A stretch of DNA of 64,000 nucleotides from Phreatobacter aquaticus (GTDB lineage Bacteria; Pseudomonadota; Alphaproteobacteria; Rhizobiales; Phreatobacteraceae): positions 696,501 through 760,500 of the forward strand of contig NZ_CP039865.1 in the NCBI RefSeq assembly GCF_005160265.1, in the 5' to 3' direction. Positions 1 to 10,155 of this stretch are shown piece after piece; the stretch's first letter is position 1; every line of letters begins with the position of its first letter. A program made the translations under genes and the position numbers. Below the pieces are notes generated by a model that had not been told where the DNA came from, searched no databases, and saw only the letters and a program-made list of their open reading frames with translations.

Positions 1-437
1 GGCCAGAGCATGCCGGACAGCGCGAGATAATTGATGTCGTGGCCGGGCGCCGAGGCGAGCGGCCCCTCCTGGCCCCAGCCGGTCATGCGGCCATAGACGA
101 GCTTCGGATTGACGGCGAGGCAGGCGTCCGGCCCAAGGCCCAGCCGCTCGGCGACGCCTGGACGATAGCCCTCGATCAGCGCATCCGCGCCGGCGACCAG
201 CCTGAGGACGAGATCGGCGGCGCCCGGTTTCTTGAGATCGACCGCGATCGACTTGCGGCCACGTCCGAGCGAATCCCCCGCGCCCCAGGGTGTGTTGCCC
301 GCCCGGTCGACGCGGATCAGCTCGGCGCCGAGATCGGCCAGCATCATGCCGCAGAATGGTCCTGGCCCGATGCCGGCCAGTTCCACGATCCTCACGCCGG
401 CGAGCGGCCCCTTGCCTGTCACGATCTTCCCCCCCAT
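1..437 (-). CDS. CaiB/BaiF family CoA transferase, N-terminal part (cut by window edge)
   Basis: About 145 N-terminal residues of a family III CoA transferase or alpha-methylacyl-CoA racemase-like enzyme; the rest lies off the left edge. The protein opens [19 protein letters not shown] and continues with the family hallmarks [20 protein letters not shown], then [30 protein letters not shown] and [12 protein letters not shown]. The catalytic Asp of the family would lie beyond the visible part. The ATG is at 437, with AGGAG some distance upstream. Family III enzymes move CoA between acyl-CoA donors and carboxylic acids or epimerise 2-methylacyl-CoA; which applies here cannot be decided from the fragment. 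Confidence 0.88.
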   Translation of the reverse strand, partial: MGGKIVTGKGPLAGVRIVELAGIGPGPFCGMMLADLGAELIRVDRAGNTPWGAGDSLGRGRKSIAVDLKKPGAADLVLRLVAGADALIEGYRPGVAERLGLGPDACLAVNPKLVYGRMTGWGQEGPLASAPGHDINYLALSGMLW

Positions 438-639
438 GCCGTCTTGTGCGGCTCCTGTCCCATGGTTGGAACGCTAGCATTCCTGTCAAGGCAATCGCCT
501 TCCGTCATCCGGCCGATGCGCCGCGCCGTGGACCCCGCCGGACCGATTTCACGTTGCAATTTTGGCCTGAGCGTCCATCTATGCCTCGAACAACGCGCAA
601 GCGCGGGCCCGTCGAGCGGCACGCCTGGGAGAATGATCG

Positions 640-1668
640 ATGAGCGGCAATGGCGGAGCGAAAATCGGGGCTTCATTCGCGGGCGGCTATGGCGGCGGCA
701 TGGGCTCTGGCCTCGGCAGCGGCATGAGCGGCTTCGGCGCACCTGCCCAGCCCATGGCGGCGCCCGCCCCCGAGCCTGCGGCAGCCGGCGCTGAGGTCGA
801 GGGCCTGATCAAGGACACCACGACCCGCGACTTCGTGAAGGACGTCATCGAGGAATCGAAGAACCAGCCCGTGCTGGTCGATTTCTGGGCGACCTGGTGC
901 GGCCCCTGCAAGCAGCTCACCCCCGTGCTCGAGAAGGTCGTGAAGGCCTTCAAGGGCAAGGTGAAGCTGGTGAAGATGGATATCGACAAATATCCGGAAG
1001 TCGCCGGTCAGCTGGGCATCCAGTCGATCCCCGCCATCGTCGCCTTCGACAAGGGCCAGGGCATTGACGGCTTCATGGGCGCGCTGCCCGAGAGCCAGGT
1101 CACCGCCTTCATCGAGAAGCTCGCGGGCGGCAAGGCAGGCCCTGACATGACCGAAGCGCTGGCCGCCGCTGACGCGGCGCTGGTCGAGGGAGATGCGCCG
1201 GGTGCCGCTGGCATCTATGCGCAGGTTCTCGGCGTCGAGCCGGACAATCTCCATGCGCTGGCCGGCCTTGCCCGCTGCGCCATCGAGACCGGCGAACTGG
1301 AACAGGCCAAGGCGATCCTCGAGCAGGTTCCGGCCGGCAAGGAGAATGACAAGGCCGTGGTCGCGGCGAAAGCCGCCCTTGAGCTGGCCGAACAGGCCGC
1401 CGATCTGGGCCCCATCCATGAGCTGGAGCACAAGCTGGTGGCGAACCCCGCCGACCATCAGGCGCGCTTCGACCTCGCGGTGGCGCTGAACGGCGCCGGA
1501 CGTCGCGACGAGGCCGCCGACCACCTGCTCGACATCTTCAAGCGCGACCGCACCTGGAACGACGACGGCGCGCGCAAGCAGCTGGTCCAGTTCTTCGAGG
1601 CCTGGGGACCGATGGACGAGGCGACCCTCGCCGGCCGCCGCAAGCTGTCGTCGCTTCTGTTCCGGTAA
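640..1668 (+). CDS. cnoX: CnoX-like thioredoxin with C-terminal TPR region
   Basis: A 342-residue protein with a Gly/Ala/Pro-rich N-terminal tail (residues 1-50), a thioredoxin domain (about 55-165) with the active site WCGPC (Cys87 and Cys90), and an alpha-helical TPR-like C-terminal half. This matches the YbbN/CnoX chaperedoxin family, which holds unfolded clients and hands them to folding chaperones. E. coli CnoX has SXXC in place of the full pair, whereas the intact CGPC here suggests real thiol-redox activity, as reported for some alphaproteobacterial members. It stands alone between the divergent CoA transferase and a convergent SDR gene. The glycine-rich tail is longer than usual. Confidence 0.88.
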   Translation: MSGNGGAKIGASFAGGYGGGMGSGLGSGMSGFGAPAQPMAAPAPEPAAAGAEVEGLIKDTTTRDFVKDVIEESKNQPVLVDFWATWCGPCKQLTPVLEKVVKAFKGKVKLVKMDIDKYPEVAGQLGIQSIPAIVAFDKGQGIDGFMGALPESQVTAFIEKLAGGKAGPDMTEALAAADAALVEGDAPGAAGIYAQVLGVEPDNLHALAGLARCAIETGELEQAKAILEQVPAGKENDKAVVAAKAALELAEQAADLGPIHELEHKLVANPADHQARFDLAVALNGAGRRDEAADHLLDIFKRDRTWNDDGARKQLVQFFEAWGPMDEATLAGRRKLSSLLFR

Positions 1669-1725
1669 GAGGCGGGGCGAGCGGCCTGTGCTCGTCACCC
1701 CACCCCGATCTCGCTGACGCTCGAT

Positions 1726-1849
1726 CGACCCTCCCCCTCCAGGGGGGGTGCACCCTGCGGCCGCCTGCCGATAGAAAAATGAAAGCAGTGGGCTCGCATT
1801 CAACCGGCGAGGTCGGGCCCCTTCACCCTCCCCTGGAGGGGGAGGGTCG
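1726..1849. repeat. REPIN-like inverted repeat pair (C-rich type)
   Basis: Two inverted copies of a C/G-rich unit, CGACCCTCCCCCTCCAGGGG followed by GGG(T)G. The left copy is at 1726-1750 and the right copy, on the other strand, at 1822-1849; they differ by one indel and are about 70 bp apart. Each unit is itself nearly palindromic (CCCTCC..GGAGGG). The pair fills the gap between the ends of the convergent cnoX-like and SDR genes. Confidence 0.7.
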
Positions 1850-1883
1850 GCGACTGAAGGTCGCCCCGGGTAGGGTGCCCAGC

Positions 1884-2747
1884 TCAGGGCTTCTGCGTCA
1901 GCCCCAGCCGCTTCGCCGCGATCCGGTCCAGCCAGCGATGCGGCAGGATCAGCGGCAAGAGCCAGTTGGTCAGCGGTGACGCCGTCACCGCATAGCGCAC
2001 CTTGGGCTTGGCTGCGCTCAGCGCCTCGAACACGATAGCGGCGATCGCCTGCGCCGGCAGCGCATCCTTGGCCCGCGCCAGAACTTCCTTCTCGAAGCCC
2101 TCGATGATCGGCCCGTAGATGGTCGCCTTGTAGCGTTCGCGGTCGATGGCCGCCGACGACTTCTCCCAGATCGGCGTTGCCACCGGCCCCGGCCCGACGA
2201 TCACCACGTCGACGCCGAACGGCATCAGCTCGCGGCGGAGCGCATGGCTCACCGCTTCCAGCGCATGTTTCGACGCGGCATAGCCGCCGACAAAGGGCCA
2301 GGCGAGCCGGCCCGACACCGACGACATCATGACGATACGGCCGGGCTTGCCGGCAAAGCCGGGCTCGGCGCCGACCAGTGGCCCGAAGGCCTGCACGGTC
2401 GCCACGACGCCCAGCACATTGACCCGGAGTTGCCGGTCGAGCTCGTCGAGCGGCTGGTTGAGCAGCGGGCCGGGCAGCGAAATCCCGGCATTGCAGACAA
2501 GGCCGTCAAGCGTGCGACCATCCAGTGCTGTCGCCACCTTCGCCGCCGCGTCCGACAGACTGCCAGGGTCGGTGACATCGGCAATCAGCGGCGTGAACAA
2601 CTGGCCGAGGTCATTGTCCAGCCGCTCGGCATCGTCCATGCGCCGGACCGTTCCGAACACGCGCCAACCGCGCTTCACCAGATCGGCGGCAATCGCCTCG
2701 CCAATGCCGGTGGAAACACCGGTGATCAGGCAGGTCGGCGCGCTCAT
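1884..2747 (-). CDS. Classical short-chain dehydrogenase/reductase
   Basis: A 287-residue SDR. The cofactor loop is TGVSTGIG (residues 9-16), the structural NAG motif is in [10 protein letters not shown], and the catalytic Ser..Tyr-x3-Lys set is in [10 protein letters not shown] and GGYAASKHA. There is no acidic residue giving a clear NAD preference, so cofactor choice is open. Its ATG overlaps the ispG stop codon (ATGA), which points to translational coupling with ispG. No isoprenoid role is known for this SDR family, so the substrate is unknown. Confidence 0.85.
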   Translation of the reverse strand: MSAPTCLITGVSTGIGEAIAADLVKRGWRVFGTVRRMDDAERLDNDLGQLFTPLIADVTDPGSLSDAAAKVATALDGRTLDGLVCNAGISLPGPLLNQPLDELDRQLRVNVLGVVATVQAFGPLVGAEPGFAGKPGRIVMMSSVSGRLAWPFVGGYAASKHALEAVSHALRRELMPFGVDVVIVGPGPVATPIWEKSSAAIDRERYKATIYGPIIEGFEKEVLARAKDALPAQAIAAIVFEALSAAKPKVRYAVTASPLTNWLLPLILPHRWLDRIAAKRLGLTQKP

Positions 2748-4003
2748 TCCGCGGCCTCGGACCGGCCGGGACCGCCAATGCCGTAGCGCTTGTCGATATA
2801 GTCGATGACCATGGCCTTGAAGTCGGCGGCAACCGTCGGACCGCGGAGCGTCGCGACCTTCTGCCCGTCGACGAAGACGGGAGCGGCCGGGTTCTCGCCG
2901 GTGCCGGGCAGCGAAATGCCGATATCGGCATGTTTCGATTCACCGGGGCCGTTGACGATGCAGCCCATCACCGCGACGTTCAGCGCTTCCACGCCGGGAT
3001 AGCGCGTCTTCCACTCGGGCATCGAGGTGTGGATGAAGCCCTGGATGTCCTGGGCAAGCTCCTGGAACAGCGTCGAGGTCGTGCGCCCGCAGCCGGGGCA
3101 GGCGGCAACCAGCGGCACGAAGGTGCGGATGCCCATGGTCTGCAGGATCTCCTGCGCGACCTTGACCTCCAGCGTCCGGTCGCCGTTCGGCTCCGGCGTC
3201 AGCGAGACGCGGATTGTGTCGCCAATGCCGGCCTGCAGCACCACGCCGAGAGCTGCCGACGAAGCGACGATGCCCTTCGAGCCCATGCCGGCCTCGGTCA
3301 GCCCCAGATGCAGCGCATAGTCGGAGCGGCTGGCGAGGATCGAATAGACCGAGATCAGGTCCTGAACCGCCGAGACCTTGGCCGACAGGATGATGCGGTT
3401 CTTCGGCAGGCCGATCTCGACGGCACGCTCGGCGGAGAGCAGGCACGACTGCACCATGGCCTCATGCATCACGGCGCGGGCATCGAGCGGCGCGGCACTC
3501 TTCGCGTTCTCGTCCATCAGATGGGTGAGCAGCTCCTGGTCGAGCGAACCCCAGTTCGCACCGATCCTGACAGCCTTGCCGTGCTGGATCGCCTTTTCGA
3601 CAATCATCGAGAACTGGCGGTCCTTCTTGGCCTTGAAGCCGACATTGCCGGGATTGATCCGGTATTTGTCGAGCGCCTCGGCGCAGGCCGGGTGATCGGT
3701 CAGCAGCGTGTGACCGATATAGTGGAAATCGCCGACGATCGGCACATTGACGCCCATCCGGACCAGCCGGTCGCGGATATGGGGCACGGCCGCCGCGCTC
3801 TCGTCGCGATCCACCGTGATCCGCACCAGTTCCGAGCCGGCGCGGGCCAGCGCCGCCACCTGGCGGACCGTCGCCTCGATATCGGCGGTATCGGTGTTGG
3901 TCATCGACTGGACGACGATGGGGGCACCGCCGCCGACCCGGACGGAACCGACATCGACACCGACAGTGGGGTGGCGCGGCTTGACGCCAAAAGCTTCGAT
4001 CAT
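2744..4003 (-). CDS. ispG: 4-hydroxy-3-methylbut-2-enyl diphosphate synthase (flavodoxin)
   Basis: IspG/GcpE (419 residues) makes HMBPP from methylerythritol cyclodiphosphate in the MEP isoprenoid pathway. The N-terminal TIM barrel starts around [20 protein letters not shown]. The C-terminal domain holds the [4Fe-4S] ligands Cys302 and Cys305 (ACPGCGRTT) and Cys348, with Glu355 nearby in GCIVNGPGE. The ATG at 4003 is preferred over an in-frame start at 4117 because homology begins there and a purine-rich GAGACGGAGA precedes it. The 3' end overlaps the downstream SDR gene by 4 bp. Confidence 0.97.
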   Translation of the reverse strand: MIEAFGVKPRHPTVGVDVGSVRVGGGAPIVVQSMTNTDTADIEATVRQVAALARAGSELVRITVDRDESAAAVPHIRDRLVRMGVNVPIVGDFHYIGHTLLTDHPACAEALDKYRINPGNVGFKAKKDRQFSMIVEKAIQHGKAVRIGANWGSLDQELLTHLMDENAKSAAPLDARAVMHEAMVQSCLLSAERAVEIGLPKNRIILSAKVSAVQDLISVYSILASRSDYALHLGLTEAGMGSKGIVASSAALGVVLQAGIGDTIRVSLTPEPNGDRTLEVKVAQEILQTMGIRTFVPLVAACPGCGRTTSTLFQELAQDIQGFIHTSMPEWKTRYPGVEALNVAVMGCIVNGPGESKHADIGISLPGTGENPAAPVFVDGQKVATLRGPTVAADFKAMVIDYIDKRYGIGGPGRSEAAE

Positions 4004-4238
4004 GGAGCGGTCTCCGTCTCGCTGACCCTGCACATAAACCGCCGGGAAGGCCGACGCCAGCTTGTGCTGCCAGGCGTCGCCATTGGAGCCATCACGTGTG
4101 ACGGCGCGATGCAACACCTCGATGACCTCACAAAATGCAACCTATGGTACCGGCATCTGCCCGCCTCAACACGAACTTAACGGAACATTCACTCTGTCTT
4201 GTTGTCCTTGATCCCAATGAAAACATGAGGGAATGCCG

Positions 4239-6332
4239 ATGCTCGCTCTCAATCTCCGCGGCAAGCTGATCGCCGGCTTTGCCGCGCTGATCGCCATATC
4301 GGCAGCATCGGCTGGCTTTTCGCTGTGGAAGGCCGGCGACATCGCGGCAAGCGTCGACATGGTGGCGACGCAGCGCTCGCCCGCAGCGGTCCTCGGCGCG
4401 CGCATCGTGGCCAGCGTCAACCAGGCGCGCGTGATCGTCGCGGAACAGTTGATCGATCCCCAGCCGCAAAACCTGGCCGTGTGGGAACAGGTCTGGACCG
4501 ACCTCACGCGCTCCCGCGACGAGATGGACCGCTATGCTGCCGGCTTCGTCTCCGCGGAGAACCGCGCGAAATGGCAGGGAATCCGCGCAGTCTTCGACGA
4601 GATGAAGGCGTCCCAGCGCCGCCTGATGAACCTCGTCGGCACCGACGAACAATATCCCGCACAGACCGCCTATGAGCGCGATGTCATGCCAAGGCTCCAG
4701 CCGCTGGAGCAGGCGCTCACCACACTGGTCTCGCGGGAGATCGACAAGGGCGCCGACGCTTCCGAGCAGGTCATGTCGATCCTGGTGACGCTACAGGCCC
4801 GCACGCTCTCGGCCGTGCGCGACCTGGGAAGCTACGTCCATTCCGGCCGCGACCAGGAAAAGACCCAGTACGAACAGTCCTGGTCCAAGGCGCAGGAACG
4901 GCTGAGCGATCTCTCCATTTTTGGCGGCACGCTCAACACGGAACAGAACACGGCGCTCGACAAGGTCCGCGCAGCCATGTCCGCCATCCGCGACGGCGCA
5001 ACCGATGCCGTCGAATTGCGCGGCGAGGCCGGATGGAATGCGCCGCTCGCGCTGATGCGCACCGAGGTGATGCCCCTGGCCGACAAGATCCTCACCGCAC
5101 TGGAAGGGCCGGCCGGATCGAACGGCCTGAGATCCGGCGGACTGATCGACGCCCAGATAGCCCTTCTCAACAGCGATGCCCGCTCGGCGGCGGAGCTCGC
5201 GACCGCCCTCTCGCTGATGCTGACCATCGCCGCGGGCCTGTCGCTGGCGGCCGGTCTTGCCATCGCCCTGGTGCTGGCGCGGATGATCGTCCGCCCGATC
5301 GCCGGCATGACGCTCGCCATGCAGGAGCTCGCATCGGGCCGCCACGAGATCGTCATTCCCGGCGCCGGCCGCAGCGACGAGGTCGGCGCCATGGCGGGCG
5401 CCATGGAGGTGTTCCGCGACACGATGGTGGCAGCCGAGGCCGCCCGCGCCGATCAGGATGCCCGCCAGCTGGCCGAAGCGGAAAGGCTGGCGCGGCGCAA
5501 TCAGGTCGCCGAAGCCTTCGTCGTCAAGATGAGCGATCTCGCCGCCGGCTTCACCGGATCGTCCGGTCGCGTGGCACAGGCCGCGCGCGATCTGTCCGAG
5601 ACCGCCGAACTGACGACCCGTCAGGCAACTGCCGTGTCTGGCGCCGCGGAAGAAGCCTCCAGCAATGTCGAGACGGTGGCCGCGGCCACCGAGCAGCTCG
5701 CCTCCTCCGTACGCGAGATCAATGTCCAGGTGGTGAAGTCGGCCGAGAGCGCCGACGCAGCCGTTGCTGACGCCAGGCGGACGGAAGCCCAGATCCGCGA
5801 ACTCGCCTCTGCCGCCGACCGGATCGGCGACGTCGTCAACCTCATTCGCGCCATTGCCGACCAGACCAACCTTCTGGCGCTCAACGCCACCATCGAGGCG
5901 GCACGCGCCGGCGAAGCGGGTCGCGGCTTTGCGATCGTCGCATCCGAGGTGAAGAGCCTGGCCTCCCAGACGGCCAGGGCGACCGAGGACATTGCGCTCA
6001 AGGTCGCCGAGATCCAGAGCGCGACAGCCGACACCGTCGATTCGATTGCGACCATCGCCAGTTCGATCGATCAGATCCGGGCCATGACCATCGCGGTCGC
6101 CGGTGCGGTCGAGGAGCAGGGCGCGGCAACCTCGGACATTGCCGGCAATTGCCAGCGGACAGCGGCCGCTGCCAGTGGCGTCACCGGCACGATTGCCGAA
6201 GTCGGGCGATCTGCGGAAGCGACGGGCCTTTCGGCGTCAGGGCTGAACACGCTCGCTACCGATCTCTCGGATCACGCGGCCACCCTGCAGCACGAGGTCC
6301 AGTCCTTTGTCGACGCGCTGAAGGCGGCGTGA
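4239..6332 (+). CDS. Methyl-accepting chemotaxis protein
   Basis: A transmembrane chemoreceptor of 697 residues. TM1 is at about 8-30, followed by a large all-helical periplasmic sensor of no named type, TM2 near 325-350 ([20 protein letters not shown]), HAMP ([17 protein letters not shown]), and a cytoplasmic signalling hairpin with the conserved tip [19 protein letters not shown]. An earlier ATG at 4233 touches the ribosome-binding site GAGGGA (4227-4232), while the ATG at 4239 has proper spacing, so I chose 4239. No che genes are nearby; the upstream stretch holds only the divergent ispG start. Confidence 0.94.
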   Translation: MLALNLRGKLIAGFAALIAISAASAGFSLWKAGDIAASVDMVATQRSPAAVLGARIVASVNQARVIVAEQLIDPQPQNLAVWEQVWTDLTRSRDEMDRYAAGFVSAENRAKWQGIRAVFDEMKASQRRLMNLVGTDEQYPAQTAYERDVMPRLQPLEQALTTLVSREIDKGADASEQVMSILVTLQARTLSAVRDLGSYVHSGRDQEKTQYEQSWSKAQERLSDLSIFGGTLNTEQNTALDKVRAAMSAIRDGATDAVELRGEAGWNAPLALMRTEVMPLADKILTALEGPAGSNGLRSGGLIDAQIALLNSDARSAAELATALSLMLTIAAGLSLAAGLAIALVLARMIVRPIAGMTLAMQELASGRHEIVIPGAGRSDEVGAMAGAMEVFRDTMVAAEAARADQDARQLAEAERLARRNQVAEAFVVKMSDLAAGFTGSSGRVAQAARDLSETAELTTRQATAVSGAAEEASSNVETVAAATEQLASSVREINVQVVKSAESADAAVADARRTEAQIRELASAADRIGDVVNLIRAIADQTNLLALNATIEAARAGEAGRGFAIVASEVKSLASQTARATEDIALKVAEIQSATADTVDSIATIASSIDQIRAMTIAVAGAVEEQGAATSDIAGNCQRTAAAASGVTGTIAEVGRSAEATGLSASGLNTLATDLSDHAATLQHEVQSFVDALKAA

Positions 6333-6368
6333 AGGCTGAAGCCTCTCCTGGTCATCGGACGCGCCGAG

Positions 6369-7052
6369 CTATGTTTGAGCCGTGATGACATCGCGAAGGA
6401 TCGCATTCACTGCCTCGGGCCTCTCCAGCGGCACATAGTGACCACATTCCGGAACGATGTGCAGCGCCCCGTTCCGTGCCTGACTGGCCTGCACCATATT
6501 GGCATCCCGTCCAGGAGCACGGTCGTCCTCGCCTGTGACGAAGACCAGAGGCTGGCGACACTGCGCCAGCAGCCCATCCCGGCTTGGACGCGAATGGAAG
6601 GCGGTCACGCCCGCTTCGACATCGCGCGCGGTTTGGCGAAGCGCGATGCCCTTGGCCTGGTCGACGACATGATGGGGAGTAGCATCCGAAAACAACGGAG
6701 CCCAGAACGCTCTCCAGGCCGCTTCGAGTCCCTCGTTGCGCAGCAGGGATAGAGCCGCACCATGAAGCGCCGGATCTGGACGATGTTGGGCTTTCGTTCC
6801 GATCAGAACGAGGGCTGCAACCCTCTCGGGCGCGATAGCCGCGACTTCAAGTGCGCAGGAGCCACCGACCGAGCAGCCAACGACGATCATGCGGTCGCCC
6901 TTGACCAGTGACACAGCTGCGCGAGCCCATTGTCCGACGCTATCGCCCATTCCGTAGAGTGTCGGCGCGTAGGAGGGGTTTGGCAGGAATCTGCGCTGCG
7001 CATCCCACATCGAGCCATCGAGGGGAAGCGCATGCAGGAACAGGATGTCCAT
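6369..7052 (-). CDS. Alpha/beta hydrolase
   Basis: A 227-residue alpha/beta-hydrolase fold protein. The nucleophile elbow is GCSVGG (Ser61), the acid is in VFVTGEDDRA and the catalytic His in PECGHYVPLERP. The N-terminal strand MDILFLHALPLDGSMW contains the usual oxyanion-hole HA.PLDGSMW pattern. It lies 22 bp downstream of zur on the same strand and may be co-transcribed. Esterase, lactonase or haloperoxidase-like activity is possible; the substrate is unknown. Confidence 0.85.
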   Translation of the reverse strand: MDILFLHALPLDGSMWDAQRRFLPNPSYAPTLYGMGDSVGQWARAAVSLVKGDRMIVVGCSVGGSCALEVAAIAPERVAALVLIGTKAQHRPDPALHGAALSLLRNEGLEAAWRAFWAPLFSDATPHHVVDQAKGIALRQTARDVEAGVTAFHSRPSRDGLLAQCRQPLVFVTGEDDRAPGRDANMVQASQARNGALHIVPECGHYVPLERPEAVNAILRDVITAQT

Positions 7053-7074
7053 CTCGCTGCCTGATTGATACCGC

Positions 7075-7563
7075 TCAGGCGCAGTGCGCGCAGCGGCCGA
7101 AGATTTCGACGACCTTGGTGGTCGGCTTGAAATTCGCGGCGGCGGCGATCAGGTCGAGGTCGGCCTGCACCTTGGCGGCGGGGGCTTCCGAGACGCAGCC
7201 GCAGGCATCGCAGATCATGAACAGAACCAGGTCGGAATGCTCGTGGCGATGGGCGCAGGCGACATAGGCGTTGCGGCTCTCGATCCGGTGGGCAAGGCCC
7301 GCCTCCAGCAGGAATTCCAGCGCCCGGTAGACGGTGATCGGTGCCGGGCGGCGGCCCTTGGCGCGCTCCATCCGCTCGATCAGGTCATAGGCGCCGACCG
7401 GCGCCGGCGAACCCGCCAGATGTTCCAGCACCTCGCGGCGGATCGGCGTCAGCTTCAGGCGGCGCTCGGCGCAGCGCGCTTCTGCAAAGGTCAGCGCATC
7501 GGTCGGCGGATGGCCGTGCGCGCAGGCCTCGTGGTCATGGGCGTGGTGATGAGCCTTCGACAT
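7075..7563 (-). CDS. zur: Fur-family transcriptional regulator, Zur type
   Basis: A 162-residue Fur superfamily repressor. A His-rich N-terminal tail (HHHAHDHEACAHGH) precedes the winged helix (LKLTPIRREVLEHLAG, PITVYRALEFLLEAGL). The metal-binding region AYVACAHRHEHSDLVLF leads to the structural zinc pair CDACG, with a second pair CAHCA at the very C-terminus. This arrangement fits Zur better than Fur, Mur or Irr, but the zinc role is inferred. No znuABC genes and no AT-rich Zur box are visible around it; it diverges from bdhA. Confidence 0.85.
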   Translation of the reverse strand: MSKAHHHAHDHEACAHGHPPTDALTFAEARCAERRLKLTPIRREVLEHLAGSPAPVGAYDLIERMERAKGRRPAPITVYRALEFLLEAGLAHRIESRNAYVACAHRHEHSDLVLFMICDACGCVSEAPAAKVQADLDLIAAAANFKPTTKVVEIFGRCAHCA

Positions 7564-7645
7564 GTCCCGGTTTCGATTCCTGTTCGCCCTATGCTCTTAT
7601 CACGAGCCCGTGCACGCCCAAAGCCGCGCCGCTTTTCGGCCCATG

Positions 7646-7656
7646 TTGCATTGCAA
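7646..7656. promoter_or_regulatory. TTGCATTGCAA palindrome upstream of bdhA
   Basis: A near-perfect TTGC-N3-GCAA dyad about 70 bp upstream of the bdhA start, in the zur-bdhA intergenic region. It resembles the (C/T)TGC-N3-GCA(G/A) operator of PhaR, the alphaproteobacterial polyhydroxybutyrate regulator. The same core occurs twice upstream of the mcd gene. Binding is inferred. Confidence 0.45.
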
Positions 7657-7724
7657 ACCGCACGGGCTCATCAGATCGTGCCGCCCGCCTCATGCGAACG
7701 GCCCCGAGGCAGGAGATAGGTATC

Positions 7725-8510
7725 ATGAACTTGCAAGGAAAGAGCGCTGTCATCACCGGCTCGACCAGCGGCATTGGCCTCGCCATCGCCAAGGCGCTTG
7801 CGGCCCAGGGCTGCGACATCATGCTGAACGGCCTGGGCGATGCCGGCGAGATCGAGCAGATCCGCTCGGGGCTTGAGAAGGAGAGCGGCCGTAAAGTGCT
7901 CTACAATGGCGCCAACATGATGAAGCCGGACGAGATCGCGGGCCTGGTGAAGGCCGCCGAAACCGGCCTGGGCAAGGTCGACATCCTCGTCTCCAATGCC
8001 GGCATCCAGCATGTCTCGCCGGTCGAGGATTTCCCGATCGACAAGTGGGACGCCATCATCGCCATCAACATGACCGCGACCTTCCATCTGGTGCGCGCGG
8101 CGGTTCCCGGCATGAAGGCGCGCAAGTCCGGCCGCATCATCAACATGGCCTCGGCCCATTCGCTGGTCGCTTCCCCGTTCAAGTCGGCCTATGTCTCGGC
8201 CAAGCACGGCCTGCTCGGCTTCACCAAGACCATCGCGCTGGAACTGGCCACCTTCGGCATCACGGCGAACTGCATTTCGCCAGGCTATGTCTGGACGCCT
8301 CTCGTCGAGAAGCAGATCCCCGACACGATGAAGGCGCGGGGCATGACCAAGGAGCAGGTCATGAACGACGTGCTGCTTGCGGCCCAGCCCACCAAGCAGT
8401 TCGTCCAGACCGAGGAGATCGCCGCCATGGCGCTCTATCTCTGCTCCGACATGGCCAAGAACATCACCGGCGCCAACATGGTGGTGGACGGCGGCTGGAC
8501 CGCCGCATGA
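7725..8510 (+). CDS. bdhA: D-3-hydroxybutyrate dehydrogenase
   Basis: A 261-residue SDR that interconverts D-3-hydroxybutyrate and acetoacetate using NAD during polyhydroxybutyrate breakdown. It has TGSTSGIG (11-18) and the substrate/catalytic set known from bacterial HBDH: Gln95 (AGIQHVSPVE), Ser143, His145, Lys153, Tyr156 and Lys160 in MASAHSLVASPFKSAYVSAK. That residue set makes the assignment much more specific than generic SDR. The start at 7725 has a strong AGGAGATAGG. The stop overlaps the start of the patatin gene (ATGA). Confidence 0.94.
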   Translation: MNLQGKSAVITGSTSGIGLAIAKALAAQGCDIMLNGLGDAGEIEQIRSGLEKESGRKVLYNGANMMKPDEIAGLVKAAETGLGKVDILVSNAGIQHVSPVEDFPIDKWDAIIAINMTATFHLVRAAVPGMKARKSGRIINMASAHSLVASPFKSAYVSAKHGLLGFTKTIALELATFGITANCISPGYVWTPLVEKQIPDTMKARGMTKEQVMNDVLLAAQPTKQFVQTEEIAAMALYLCSDMAKNITGANMVVDGGWTAA

Positions 8511-9556
8511 CCGGGCGACGCGGCGTCAAGCGCATCAATCTGGCCCTGCAGGGCGGAGGCGCCCACGGCGCCTTCACCTGGGGCGTGGTCGATGCGCTGC
8601 TCGCCGATGGACGGCTCGTTATTGACGGAATCACCGGAGCCTCCGCCGGCGCGGTCAATGCCGTTCTGCTGGCCGGCGGGCTCGCCGAGGGCGGGCCCAA
8701 GGTCGCGCAGGACAAGCTCGCCTCGTTCTGGCGGGCCGCCTCGCTCGACGGCAAGATGCCGGAGATCCAGCGCAAGGCACTCGACCGGCTGTTCGCCATC
8801 GTGCCGTTCGAGGGCTCGCCGATGGAGGCCTGGCTCTCCTCCATGCAGCGCTTCTTCTCGCCCTATGACCTCAATCCCTTTGACATCAATCCGCTTGAGG
8901 ACCTGATCCGCGAACACGTGGATTTCGAACAACTGGCCGCCCACAAGGCGCTGCAGGTCTTCATCTCGGCGACCAATGTGCAGACCGGCAAGCTCGCGAT
9001 CTTCCCGCGCGAGAAGATCACGGCCAAAGCCGTGATGGCCTCGGCCTGCCTTCCCGCGCTGTTCAAGGCTGTCGAGATCGACGGCGTGCCCTATTGGGAT
9101 GGCGGCTATATGGGCAATCCGCCGATCTTCCCGCTGTTCCGCACCACCGAGGCCGAGGACGTGATCCTCATCCAGATCAATCCGGTGGTGCGCCAGGAGA
9201 AGCCGACCTCGTCGCGCGAGATCATGAACCGACTGAACGAAATCACCTTCAACTCGCCCTTGCAGGCGGAGCTGCGTGCGGTGGAGTTCGTCGCCCGCCT
9301 CGTGCGCCAGGGCACCCTGCCGCACGGCCGCTCGTCAGGCCAATATCGCGAGGTGAAGATGCACCGGATCGCGCTGAGCGACGCCATGACCGATCTCACC
9401 GCCGGCTCGAAGGCGACGACCGACTATGACTTCCTGCTGCGCCTCGCGGATGCCGGGCGGACCGCCGGCGAGACCTTCCTGAAGGACCATTTCGCCGATC
9501 TCGGCGTGAAGGGCACGCTCAACCTGGAAGCCGAGATCGCGGCGGAATGGATGTGA
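8507..9556 (+). CDS. Patatin-like phospholipase / putative PHB depolymerase-type hydrolase
   Basis: A patatin-family Ser-Asp dyad hydrolase of 349 residues. The oxyanion hole GGGAHG is at 16-21, the nucleophile GASAG at 44-48 (Ser46), and the catalytic Asp in YWDGGYMGN. No signal peptide is present, so it should act in the cytoplasm. It is translationally coupled to bdhA by an ATGA overlap. Together with bdhA, a role in intracellular polyhydroxybutyrate granule or lipid turnover is a reasonable inference; direct phospholipase activity is equally possible. Confidence 0.88.
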   Translation: MTGRRGVKRINLALQGGGAHGAFTWGVVDALLADGRLVIDGITGASAGAVNAVLLAGGLAEGGPKVAQDKLASFWRAASLDGKMPEIQRKALDRLFAIVPFEGSPMEAWLSSMQRFFSPYDLNPFDINPLEDLIREHVDFEQLAAHKALQVFISATNVQTGKLAIFPREKITAKAVMASACLPALFKAVEIDGVPYWDGGYMGNPPIFPLFRTTEAEDVILIQINPVVRQEKPTSSREIMNRLNEITFNSPLQAELRAVEFVARLVRQGTLPHGRSSGQYREVKMHRIALSDAMTDLTAGSKATTDYDFLLRLADAGRTAGETFLKDHFADLGVKGTLNLEAEIAAEWM

Positions 9557-9568
9557 GCGGACGCGGGA

Positions 9569-9982
9569 TCAAGGCCTCGCGCTGACGCCGAGCAGTTCGG
9601 CGGCGCGGGCCACCGTCGCATCCTCCGATTCCACCGCCTGCCCATCTGCCAGCACGAGATCCCACAGCATCGCCACGATCCGCTGGCGTGCCGGCTCGTC
9701 GAGCGCGCGACGCAGCACACCGGTGAAGCGGACCATGTCGACTGTCTCCTGCTCCAGCCCGGTCGCGGCCTCGATCAGCCGGCGGGTGTCAGGCGGGGTC
9801 ATGGCGAAGCCGGCGGACAGGATGGTTTCCAGCTTGGTCTCCTCAGCGGGCGTCACCTTGCCATCGACCGTCATGACATGGATGAGCAGGGCCGCGGCGG
9901 CCAGCCGGTAATCGCCCTCCTCGAAAGCCGGGGGGCTTTCGCCGGCGAGGTTCTGGATCAGGGCGAAGAAACTGTCGAGCAT
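9569..9982 (-). CDS. TerB-family (DjlA N-terminal-like) protein
   Basis: A 137-residue helical acidic protein of the TerB/DUF533-like family. Two repeats of the metal-site-like pattern are visible: HVMTVDGKVTPAEETKLE and LVLADGQAVESEDATVARAAELLGV. No membrane segment is present. It is convergent with the patatin gene (12 bp apart). Start choice between ATG 9982 (MLDSFFALIQ) and ATG 9994 is uncertain. Despite the family name, tellurite resistance is not implied; the function is unknown. Confidence 0.8.
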   Translation of the reverse strand: MLDSFFALIQNLAGESPPAFEEGDYRLAAAALLIHVMTVDGKVTPAEETKLETILSAGFAMTPPDTRRLIEAATGLEQETVDMVRFTGVLRRALDEPARQRIVAMLWDLVLADGQAVESEDATVARAAELLGVSARP

Positions 9983-10155
9983 GGGGGAACTCATCCTTGG
10001 GCGCGTCATCATCGCGTTGCAGCACCGCCTCGCGCAAGCAATCCCTTGAGCCGCGCATAAGACCTCCTCGCCAATTGGACGGGGAACGGGTTGGCCCGCG
10101 GCCTCCGGCGCGCTAGGAGACGGCACCGCCTATCGCGGCTGAACGGAGAATGATC

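Noticed and set aside
673-1803. 376-codon open frame on the minus strand, antisense to the cnoX-like gene
   Set aside because: It mirrors a gene with clear thioredoxin homology; high GC leaves the opposite frame open. The translation is low-complexity and matches no family.
7564-7724. Zur box in the zur-bdhA gap
   Set aside because: No AT-rich palindrome of the GTTATA-type is present; the only dyad is the TTGC-N3-GCAA site.
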